Assembly: GCA_913061145.1 (NCBI GenBank)
Contig: CAJXUQ010000001.1
Span: 1-64,000, forward strand
DNA from: an uncultured Haliea sp.
Lineage (GTDB): Bacteria > Pseudomonadota > Gammaproteobacteria > Pseudomonadales > Halieaceae
Direction of reading: 5' to 3'
DNA length: 64,000 bases
Under the pieces are notes generated by a model, which ran no database searches, was not told where the DNA came from, and saw only the letters and a list, made by a program, of their open reading frames with translations. Shown here piece by piece: positions 1 through 6,782 of this stretch. A program made the translations under genes and the position numbers. How positions within the stretch are numbered: position 1 is the stretch's first letter; each line of letters begins with the position of its first letter.

Positions 1-66
1 AATCAGGTATTTTTTGGAATCACCCCCCCCGTTGCACTAGCGAGTTGAATCCGCGCTCTAAATATA

Positions 67-639
67 ATGCTGCCTGGTTTTAAATCACAGGTATGCCATA
101 TTGACGAAATTACGGGAGAAACGTTAGCGATTGATTTTACAGTGGCAGCGCCTACCGAAGTTACTCTACTGAACGTCGAGCCAGAGAAACGTGTTGGCGA
201 GGTCGTTGTAGATTTGATTGGAAGAGTGGGCGATTATACTTTAGCCATATACTTTACACACCCAGGAAGAACTTCACCGCTGAGCAATCAGATTACATTG
301 GGCGACAGGTGCGGGCTTATTAAACTGTCTTTGGACAATTTTTACGCCCACATTGCTGGTGCTAAGAAGCAAGAAGAGTCTTACAGTGCTGCCCTGAGAA
401 GATTCCTCGAAAAGGATGTCTTGTCAAAGATGTGGCTTCATCATCCGCGATACTTGAGAAAGAAACAGCAAGCAGAAATGGAGCTAGGCAAAAGGGTGAG
501 TGCGGTCAGATCCGAAAGACTTGCCGAGACTAGTTTTTCATGTGGAGAATGTGGGCATACCTGGGTCGGACCTGCGAGCAAATCGAAGTGCTCGAGGTGC
601 AACAGCCACCTGTATAGTTTTAGAAATGAAAAGACATAA
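67..639 (+). CDS. CoiA-like nuclease-fold remnant with C-terminal zinc ribbon
   Basis: The 190-residue product has a middle part (about residues 38-90) that resembles the core of CoiA-like/PD-(D/E)XK-type proteins: a conserved Glu followed by a strand-rich stretch with Asp, then a 'TH' strand end and an 'IKLSLDN' strand. The C-terminus (about 158-183) carries two Cys-x2-Cys pairs (CGEC and CSRC), a clear zinc ribbon. An in-frame TGA at 46-48 blocks extension of the reading frame, and the start used is ATG 67. The N-terminal part usual in CoiA-like proteins is absent, so this may be a 5'-truncated gene. A run of eight C lies at 23-30 just upstream. Base composition is AT-richer than the bulk of the window, suggesting transfer. 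Family assignment is tentative, the zinc ribbon is seen directly. Confidence 0.55.
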   Translation: MLPGFKSQVCHIDEITGETLAIDFTVAAPTEVTLLNVEPEKRVGEVVVDLIGRVGDYTLAIYFTHPGRTSPLSNQITLGDRCGLIKLSLDNFYAHIAGAKKQEESYSAALRRFLEKDVLSKMWLHHPRYLRKKQQAEMELGKRVSAVRSERLAETSFSCGECGHTWVGPASKSKCSRCNSHLYSFRNEKT

Positions 640-751
640 TAAATTCCTGCAGTCGGACAAAATTATGGTGTCATGCCCTTCGCAGACGAGGCAAAAGTCA
701 TGTCACCAATTCGCCGCTGAAGAAGGGCGTTTGTAGAAAAGGTAGGATCGA

Positions 752-1714
752 ATGAATTTTTGGTGGGTTAACCAAAAGCAAACATACCGGCATGAAGTGC
801 CGGGGGGATACATGTGGTCTCCCAAACTCGATCAAGCGGGCAATCGCAACCATTCTTACGATCTGATGCGGAAGGTTAGGCCGGGCGATGTCGTATTTTC
901 CTATGCAAACGCATTGATAAAAGCCGTAGGTGTGGTTGGGTCGCACTGTTATGAATTCCCAAAGCCCGACGAGTTCGGGTTGGTAGGAGACTACTGGTCC
1001 CGCGTAGGCTGGCGTATAGATGTAAAGTTTACGGAGCTTACACAGCCAGTACGGACAATAGACCACATAGCAGCACTCAAGCCATTTCTCGCAGAAAAGC
1101 ACGCACCTCTGCAGAGAGATACGGGAAAGGGGAATCAGGCATATCTCTTCAGTATTTCCCGGGATCTGGCGTTGGCATTGTCCCATCTGCTTGATAGGTC
1201 GGTAGTAGATTTGGTTTCGGGGAACTACGCTATGGACGCTGATGTAGACCGCTCCTGGGAAAACATTGAGGAGTGGGAGAATCGTGTTGAAAATGGAATC
1301 AAGTCTGATCCCTCTATCGTCGAGACAGTCAAAGAAACCCTAGTTCTTGCCCGTAGAGGGCAGGGTGCATTCAGAGAGGGATTGTTTTCTCTCGAGAAAT
1401 TCTGCCGTATTACAAAGGTGGATAATCCTAAGCATTTGATCGCCAGTCATACCAAGCCGTGGAGAGACTGCGACAACGAGGAGCGACTCGATCCTGAGAA
1501 TGGGTTCTTGCTCACGCCGACGGTAGACCATCTATTCGATAAAGGCTTTATCAGCTTCGAGGATAATGGAGACCTGATTGTTTCTCCCGTCGCACATCGG
1601 GAATCGTTGCACAAAATGAGTATCCCGATAGATGAAGAATTTAACGTCGGCAGCTTCTCGAGTGGCCAGAAAAAATTTTTAGACTGGCATCGAAACAGTT
1701 TGCTGTTGGTTTAG
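752..1714 (+). CDS. EVE-like/PUA-type domain fused to HNH endonuclease
   Basis: The N-terminus (about 1-140) begins NFWWVNQ and contains GGYMWSP and RPGDVVFSY, the pattern of EVE/PUA-like modules that read modified bases in restriction enzymes. The C-terminal half carries an HNH_2-type nuclease: ASHTKPW at about residue 231, then LDPENGFLL and DHLFDKGFISF, supplying the His, Asn and His/Asp metal-site residues. Family knowledge places such fusions among modification-dependent restriction enzymes, which cut DNA with altered cytosines; that role here is inference. It follows the zinc-ribbon gene by 112 bases and precedes the methyltransferase-HNH gene by 28, so co-expression is plausible. AT-richer composition than neighbours further right fits horizontal acquisition. 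Confidence 0.8.
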   Translation: MNFWWVNQKQTYRHEVPGGYMWSPKLDQAGNRNHSYDLMRKVRPGDVVFSYANALIKAVGVVGSHCYEFPKPDEFGLVGDYWSRVGWRIDVKFTELTQPVRTIDHIAALKPFLAEKHAPLQRDTGKGNQAYLFSISRDLALALSHLLDRSVVDLVSGNYAMDADVDRSWENIEEWENRVENGIKSDPSIVETVKETLVLARRGQGAFREGLFSLEKFCRITKVDNPKHLIASHTKPWRDCDNEERLDPENGFLLTPTVDHLFDKGFISFEDNGDLIVSPVAHRESLHKMSIPIDEEFNVGSFSSGQKKFLDWHRNSLLLV

Positions 1715-1742
1715 TTGCATCAATCCGTGTAAGGGTGCTTCG

Positions 1743-3440
1743 GTGGCCAATAATGGATTTTATGACGAGCATGCCGCTACTTTGGCAACCCAGTATCAGG
1801 CAGCAGACGTTGGTGCGGTGCATGGGGCTTGGCTTTCCGGGTTTACCACTTTTATACCCGGCTTCGCCTGCGACATAGGCGCCGGCTCCGGCCGCGACGC
1901 CAATTGGCTAGCCGAAAAGGGTTGGGACGTCATCGCCGTCGAGCCCAGCCGGGGCATGCGTGAACTGGCCATCCCGAAATCCCATCCCAACGTCACCTGG
2001 CTCGACGATTCCCTGCCGGAACTATCCCGCCTGCGCGCACTCGGCCACCGCTTCGACCTGGTGCTGCTCAGCGCCGTCTGGATGCATGTGCCGCCGGGCC
2101 AGCGCGAGCGGGCCTTCCGCTTTCTCACGGAGCTACTCAAGCCCGGCGGAACGCTGGTGATCACCTTGCGCCATGGCAGCGATGAGCAGGAGAACCGGGA
2201 GCGCGGTTTTCATACGGTCTCCGCCGCCGAGCTCGCGGTCTTCGCCCAGCGCCGGGCGGTGGTGATGAAGGATCCGGTGCGGCAGCCGGACCAGACCCGC
2301 GCCCACGTGGAGTGGGAAACGGTGGTGTTCACCATCCCGGATGATGGCACCGGCAGTCTGCCGCTGCTGCGCCACATCATCGTCAACGACAACAAGTCGG
2401 CGTCCTACAAGCTGGGGCTGCTGCGGGTGCTCACCCGGATTGCCGAGAGCGCGCCCGGGGTGGTGCTGCGGCGTTCGGATGACTGGGTGGAGATTCCCCT
2501 CGGTATCGTCGGCCTCTACTGGCTGAAGCAGTACAAGCACCTGCTGATTGATCATCAGCTGCGCGAGCGCCCCGAGTCGGATCAGGGCTATGGCTTTGCC
2601 CGCGAAGCCTTCTGGAAGCTGGCGCAGATATCGCCCTATGACCTGCGCGTGGGCGGCCATCTGGCGGCGGACCATGCAGCCATCGTCACTCAGGCGATCC
2701 GCGATGCCTGCGCCAATATCACCACCATGCCCACCCGCTATATTACCTGGCCCGGTCGCGGTGACCCCGTATTTGAATTCGAACGGCGCGGGTTTCGTTT
2801 CCAGCCGCAGCCGCTGGTGATTTCCGCGGAGTACCTGGCGCGGTTTGGCGTGTTCCGTATTCCCGCCGCGATCTGGCAGACCCTCGGCCAGTACGCCTGC
2901 TGGCTGGAGCCCGCCATCCTGCGCGAGTGGGCGGCGCTGCACAGTCAGTGGAATGTGAGTGATCCCCGCGCCGGCGACCACCAGGTATTTGCCTGGGAGG
3001 AGGGGCGCCGCGATACCAGCCTCGCCGCCGGCCGCGTGCTGGACCTGCGCCAGCAGGGCGTGGACGTTCCCTGCGTGTGGAGCGCCCGCCCGGTCCGCGA
3101 GGCGAACAGGCTGCATATCGACCACTGCTTCCCCTGGTCGCGCTGGTTCAACAACGACCTGTGGAACCTGCTGCCCGCCCGCAGCGACGTCAACCTGGCC
3201 AAGGGCGACAAGCTGCCTTCCGCGCAGGCGTTGTCCTCGGCCCATGAGCGTATTCTGCACTGGTGGAACCACGCATGGCTGGGGTCGCCGCACCGTGAGC
3301 GCTTCCTGCTGGAGGCGACCGTGTCCCTGCCAACCCTGGTCGAACAGCCGGCGCCGGCGGATATCTATCAGGCCATGCTGCACCAACGGGCGCGCCTTAA
3401 GGCGGATCAGCAGTTGGCGGAGTGGACGCTTGCGCGTTAA
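1743..3440 (+). CDS. SAM methyltransferase-HNH endonuclease fusion
   Basis: One 565-residue chain starts at GTG 1743. Residues about 30-190 are a class I SAM-dependent methyltransferase: motif I is CDIGAGSGRD (43-52), followed by an acidic strand end (VEP) and a KPGGTLVITL strand. The C-terminal half ends in an HNH nuclease with IDHCFPWS at about 458, then NDLWNLLPA and NLAKGDKLP, the His-Asn pattern of HNH folds. The middle (about 195-450) is not recognised. Joining a modifying and a cutting domain in one protein suggests restriction-modification or self/non-self chemistry, but the methylated substrate is unknown and need not be DNA. The first ~110 bases are AT-rich like the upstream gene and the rest is strongly GC-rich, so the gene may be a junction. 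Its last ~165 bases recur at 4456-4619. Confidence 0.75.
   Translation: MANNGFYDEHAATLATQYQAADVGAVHGAWLSGFTTFIPGFACDIGAGSGRDANWLAEKGWDVIAVEPSRGMRELAIPKSHPNVTWLDDSLPELSRLRALGHRFDLVLLSAVWMHVPPGQRERAFRFLTELLKPGGTLVITLRHGSDEQENRERGFHTVSAAELAVFAQRRAVVMKDPVRQPDQTRAHVEWETVVFTIPDDGTGSLPLLRHIIVNDNKSASYKLGLLRVLTRIAESAPGVVLRRSDDWVEIPLGIVGLYWLKQYKHLLIDHQLRERPESDQGYGFAREAFWKLAQISPYDLRVGGHLAADHAAIVTQAIRDACANITTMPTRYITWPGRGDPVFEFERRGFRFQPQPLVISAEYLARFGVFRIPAAIWQTLGQYACWLEPAILREWAALHSQWNVSDPRAGDHQVFAWEEGRRDTSLAAGRVLDLRQQGVDVPCVWSARPVREANRLHIDHCFPWSRWFNNDLWNLLPARSDVNLAKGDKLPSAQALSSAHERILHWWNHAWLGSPHRERFLLEATVSLPTLVEQPAPADIYQAMLHQRARLKADQQLAEWTLAR
3231..3394 (+). repeat. Direct repeat copy A, inside the HNH fusion gene
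   Basis: This segment aligns without gaps, offset 1225, to 4456-4619. By hand I count about 25 mismatches in 160 bases (~84% identity). It encodes the end of the methyltransferase-HNH protein (the stretch containing AWLGSPHRER and VEQPAPAD). The two copies bracket the Rpn-type nuclease gene. Confidence 0.9.
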
Positions 3441-3536
3441 CGCGTTTTTGATCATTTGCGGCCAAAGGGTTGCCCGGCGTCCTGCCCTGTTCAATAGTAA
3501 CCCTTGGTACTGACCGCTGCCGCCACGGAGGGCGCG

Positions 3537-4436
3537 ATGGTCACACTGCTGGACCCTAAAAACGACTACGTATTCAAGCGGCTGTTTGCGGGTGATCCCG
3601 AGCTGACGGTGGCGCTGATCAATGACCTGCGGCCGGATTTGCCGGCGGTCGCTTCGGTAGAGATTCTCAATCCCCTCATCAGTGCCAGCGAACTCAGCGG
3701 CAAGGGGATTGTTCTGGATGTGCGCGCCCGCTGCGTTGACGGCCACCAGTACAATATCGAGATGCAGGTGCAGCGGCAGCTCGATTGGGGCTCCCGCAGC
3801 CTGTTCTACCTGGCCCGCCTGCTATCACAGCAGCTGAGCGCCGGGGAGGAGTACCAGGCGGTGGCGAGCGCGATCGGGATACATCTGCTGGACTTTGACC
3901 TGTTTACGGGGAGCATGGCGGAGCGCGGGCAGGCCCTGTGGCGCTTTGAGATGCGCGATGCCACCCTGCCTGACGTAACGTTGGGAAGCGAGCTACAATT
4001 GACGGTGATGGAGCTCAAGAAAGCGGACCGGCTGGGGCAGCTGCAAGGCCCCGCGAGTGACTGGGTCCGTTTCTTTGAACACTGGCAGGAGGACACGATC
4101 ATGAGTGGCATTACCCACGAGCCAGTCAAGAAAGCGATGGGCAGCATCCGGCAGCTCAGCGCCGACGAGGAAGCCCAGCGCCTGGCGGAGGCACGCGAAT
4201 GGGGGCGCATCAACTGGAACCTGAGTATCGCTGCTGCTCACCGGGAAGGGCTGGAGCAGGGACGGATAGACACACTGCGCAATGCTCTTGCCCAGCTGCT
4301 CGAACAGCGGTTTGGTCCCCTGCCTGAGTGGGCGAACACTCAGCTTGCCACTGCCAAGGTCGATCAGCTTGATACCTGGACGAAGCGCATACTGTCGGCG
4401 GGCAGTCTGGAGGAGCTGTTGGGGCGTTCGGGATGA
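3537..4436 (+). CDS. Rpn/PD-(D/E)XK nuclease family transposase-like protein
   Basis: The 299-residue product starts at ATG 3537 behind a GGAGG at about 3527; an upstream TTG would add 11 residues without a better signal. The N-terminus has LLDPKNDYVFKRLF, the signature of Rpn/PDDEXK_2 proteins, followed by a conserved Asp (IVLDVRA) and an Ile-Glu-Met-Gln strand (YNIEMQVQ) that supply the nuclease metal ligands. The C-terminal ~60 residues look like the DUF4351 tail seen in the family. Known members promote recombination or act as phage-defence nucleases and lack the terminal repeats of classical insertion sequences. Here the gene sits between two diverged direct repeats of the neighbouring gene's 3' end, consistent with insertion or recombination between related genes. 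Confidence 0.85.
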   Translation: MVTLLDPKNDYVFKRLFAGDPELTVALINDLRPDLPAVASVEILNPLISASELSGKGIVLDVRARCVDGHQYNIEMQVQRQLDWGSRSLFYLARLLSQQLSAGEEYQAVASAIGIHLLDFDLFTGSMAERGQALWRFEMRDATLPDVTLGSELQLTVMELKKADRLGQLQGPASDWVRFFEHWQEDTIMSGITHEPVKKAMGSIRQLSADEEAQRLAEAREWGRINWNLSIAAAHREGLEQGRIDTLRNALAQLLEQRFGPLPEWANTQLATAKVDQLDTWTKRILSAGSLEELLGRSG

Positions 4437-4623
4437 AAACGTTTCTGTGGAGACGCTGTCCTGGGCCCATGGCCGCATTCTGGACTGGTGGGATCAGGCC
4501 TGGCTGGGGTCGCCGCACCGGGAGCGCTCCCTGCTGGTATCCACCGTATCCCTGCCGACGCTGGTGGAGCAGCCGGCGCCGGCGGATGTCTACCAGGCCA
4601 TGCTGCACCAGCGGCCACGATAA
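4437..4623 (+). pseudogene. Fragment of a second HNH-fusion gene (3' end only)
   Basis: Immediately after the Rpn-type stop codon an open frame continues with the C-terminal ~55 residues of a protein very like the end of the 1743-3440 product: it shares AWLGSPHRER, SLPTLVEQPAPAD and YQAMLHQR, then stops at TAA 4621. It has no start or upstream domains, so it is a remnant of a paralogue or of a duplication. Silent and conservative differences from copy A suggest it was once a functional, separately evolving gene. Confidence 0.85.
4456..4619 (+). repeat. Direct repeat copy B, downstream of the Rpn-type gene
   Basis: Partner of 3231-3394, same orientation, no indels, about 84% identical by hand count. 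It lies within the orphan HNH tail fragment. Together the copies delimit a 1.2-kb unit carrying the nuclease gene. Confidence 0.9.
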
Positions 4624-4647
4624 TAAATGTCTCAAAGGAGCCACCCC

Positions 4648-5049
4648 ATGCCCACCAAAGAACAAATTGACCACGCCATCAACGAGCACTTTGACGCCTG
4701 GAACGCCCAAGACCAGGCGCGCTGGTCAGCGAATTTCGCCGAGGACATCGTCTTTTAAGATCCGTATGGCGGCCTGCTGAAAGAAGGCCCGCTGGCGGTG
4801 CGGCACAGCTGGGAGAACAGCTTCAAGAACGGCGACGTCTGGACGCTGGAGTGCCTGTTGAAACAGGTCTGCCTGGATCAGGCGGCGCTGGTGGTGCGTT
4901 CCACCGGCAGCGTCAACGGCAAGCCGGTGGTGGTGGAAGGCATCGAGATATACACCGTGAACGACGATGGCAAGGTGTGCCACATTCGCACGTACTTCAA
5001 CCCCCCGGAGGGGATGGAACTGGACCCGTATTTTTCACACCAGAGCTGA
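4648..5049 (+). pseudogene. SnoaL-like/NTF2-fold protein interrupted by an in-frame stop
   Basis: From ATG 4648 (AAGGAG 12 bases upstream) the frame encodes a typical SnoaL-like/NTF2-fold protein of ~133 residues: MPTKEQIDHAI, the DAWNAQD helix, then FAEDIVF, and after TAA at 4756-4758 it continues DPYGGLL, VEGIEIYTV and IRTYFNPPEG to the stop at 5047. The stop falls where related sequences usually have an acidic residue before DP, and a single G-to-T change in GAA would create it. The downstream part is otherwise intact with no frameshift, so the lesion is recent, a sequencing error, or a case of readthrough. Family members bind small hydrophobic ligands or isomerise steroids; no specific function can be assigned. 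Confidence 0.8.
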
Positions 5050-5057
5050 AAGCGGCA

Positions 5058-6173
5058 TCACTGCACCACATTCACCACCAGCTTCCCGCGCGTGCGGCCC
5101 CGCTTCAGGTAGCGGATCGCCTCGGGCACTTCCGCCAGGGTGAACCGTTGATCGATCACGGGCGTGAGTTGCCCGTTGTCCGCATAGCGGGCCAGAGCCG
5201 TCAGGTCCTCTGCGGTGGTGATGGCGAGCAGCGGCTCCAGCCGCTGTGAAACGAAGGGGGAGCGCACCACGGCGTGCAGTGGCCGTGCCAGCGGGCCCCA
5301 CCAGGGGTCTATCTTCATGGAGCCGACCAGCACCAACACGCCATCGGGCTCGGTGACTTCCAGGATGTCCGAGATGGCATGGTTGCCGACCATATCGATA
5401 ATGGCGTGGTAGCGTGTGTCGCCTTCAGTGTAGTTCTGCTGCGTGTAGTCAATCACCCGGTCTGCACCCAGCGCGCGCACCAGTTCCGCATTGCGGCCGC
5501 TGCACACCGCGGTCACGGTGGCGCCCATGGCCTTGGCCAGTTGCACGGCATAGGTGCCCACGCCGCCGGACGCGCCGTTGATCAGCACCTGTTGGCCGGG
5601 CTGCACGTTCGCCTTGTCGCGCAGGGCCTGCAGCGCGGTGATCGCCGCCACCGGCAGCGCGGCGGCCTGCTCGAAGCTGAGGTTGGTTGGTTTCAAGGCA
5701 ATACCGCCGTTCTCACTGCGCACGACGTACTCGGCGAAGGCGCCGTTGGCCACACCAAACACGGCATCGCCCGGCTCGAAGCGAGTCACACCCGAGCCGA
5801 CGGCTTCCACCACGCCGGCGAAGTCTGCGCCCATGCGCGGTGACTGCGGCGCATTCAGGCCGTTGGCCAGGCGCAGCAGGTAGGGTGTGCCATGCAGGAA
5901 ATGCTTGTCGAGGGGGTTGACCGAGGCGGCGTGCACCCGCACCAGCACGTCGCTCTCTGCCAGCTCGGGCTTCGCCACGGTTTCCAGCGTGATAACGTCC
6001 GTATCGCCGTAGCAACGCTGCATGTTGGCCTTGAAGCCGGTAGTGCCTTCCGGCACTGCAGACCCGGGTTCGCAGGGCGCATTGTGGCTGGCCACCAATG
6101 CCAGCGCGCCAATGGCCAGCACTGCGGTGGCGGTGAGCCCGGCCAGTAGTTTGATTATGATGCGTCGATACAC
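5058..6173 (-). CDS. Membrane-anchored MDR-family NAD(P)H quinone/alkene reductase-like protein
   Basis: Start chosen at GTG 6173, which has GGGGGA nine bases upstream and gives an N-terminal hydrophobic anchor (residues ~5-28), making 371 residues. After the anchor comes a medium-chain dehydrogenase/reductase: a GroES-like domain with VHAASVNPLDKH and GADFAGVVEAVG, then a Rossmann domain with INGASGGVGTYAVQLAKA binding NAD(P)H, and VIDYTQQNY further on. It lacks the structural-zinc cysteines of alcohol dehydrogenases, as expected for the quinone-oxidoreductase branch. The membrane anchor or signal peptide is unusual for the family and suggests an envelope location. It ends nine bases from the SnoaL-like pseudogene on the other strand. 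The substrate is unknown. Confidence 0.8.
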   Translation of the reverse strand: MYRRIIIKLLAGLTATAVLAIGALALVASHNAPCEPGSAVPEGTTGFKANMQRCYGDTDVITLETVAKPELAESDVLVRVHAASVNPLDKHFLHGTPYLLRLANGLNAPQSPRMGADFAGVVEAVGSGVTRFEPGDAVFGVANGAFAEYVVRSENGGIALKPTNLSFEQAAALPVAAITALQALRDKANVQPGQQVLINGASGGVGTYAVQLAKAMGATVTAVCSGRNAELVRALGADRVIDYTQQNYTEGDTRYHAIIDMVGNHAISDILEVTEPDGVLVLVGSMKIDPWWGPLARPLHAVVRSPFVSQRLEPLLAITTAEDLTALARYADNGQLTPVIDQRFTLAEVPEAIRYLKRGRTRGKLVVNVVQ

Positions 6174-6294
6174 GGTAGTTCCCCCGGGCAGTGAGCAAAA
6201 GGCCACTGTCCAGGGCCGCGGGCCAGACCGCAAGCTTTTTGCGGTGAACAGGGGATGTGGTGCGTTGAACGTTCGCTGGATAGCGGCTTGCGCC

Positions 6295-6720
6295 TCAATT
6301 GACGAGCCAGGCCTGCAACTGGGGCACCACCTGTACAACCACTATCAGTCCCAGCATGAAGGAGTGCAGGGTGGCCTGTGTGCGTAGGGGCTCCAGTTTG
6401 TCGAGCCGCATGCCCAGCTTGTCGAGACGCCTTTCCAGCTCGTCGAGCCGTCGGTCCAGCCCGTCGAGCCGCCGGTCCAGCCCGTCGAGACGGTGATCCA
6501 TCTGCTGGAAGCGCCTCTCGATTTGCTCAAAACGCTGTTCCTGTTCGGCGAACGCGGCGCGCACCACGGCATCCAGGTAGTCCCGGGTGACGATGTTGTC
6601 TGCGTAAAAGCCAAATGCTTCGGCCATCAGTTCCGCCTGCGCGTCTGCCTGCGGTTCAGGCACGCCAGCCTCACGGAGGCGGCGCGCGTAACGCAGTGAA
6701 TCAAAAGCCAGTGTCGCCAC
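6295..6720 (-). CDS. DUF1640-like coiled-coil protein with C-terminal membrane segment
   Basis: The GTG at 6720 is preferred because GGAGG lies eight bases upstream; an ATG at 6759 would lengthen the product by 13 residues. The 141-residue protein starts with FDSLRYARRLREAGVP, the conserved head of DUF1640/CCDC90-type proteins, followed by a long heptad coiled coil (about 55-110) made of near-identical RRLDGLD/RRLDELE units, and a hydrophobic C-terminal segment (about 115-136). In this family the tail anchors the protein to a membrane; bacterial function is unknown. It is divergent from the queuosine-mannosyltransferase-like gene. The heptads are encoded by near-perfect 21-base DNA repeats, which could vary in copy number. 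Confidence 0.75.
   Translation of the reverse strand: MATLAFDSLRYARRLREAGVPEPQADAQAELMAEAFGFYADNIVTRDYLDAVVRAAFAEQEQRFEQIERRFQQMDHRLDGLDRRLDGLDRRLDELERRLDKLGMRLDKLEPLRTQATLHSFMLGLIVVVQVVPQLQAWLVN
6425..6503 (-). repeat. Tandem 21-base coding repeat
   Basis: Three to four near-identical 21-base units (core GTCGAGCCG-CGGTCCAGC on the plus strand) encode successive heptads of the coiled coil. Boundaries are approximate because the outer units are degenerate. Confidence 0.6.
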
Positions 6721-6782
6721 AAGAATAGCCTCCCAATGCGCCCGCGCCAAGCATGACAATCCTGATGAGGCTGTGGTACATC

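Noticed and set aside
1-84. Frame open from the window edge to 84
   Set aside because: Only ~27 codons, no family match, cannot be distinguished from the end of an unseen upstream gene.
2133-3746. Long minus-strand open frame of 537 codons opposite the methyltransferase-HNH gene
   Set aside because: It is an antisense shadow in GC-rich DNA: low-complexity Arg/Gly/Gln-rich, no domain match, and it crosses the well-supported plus-strand genes.
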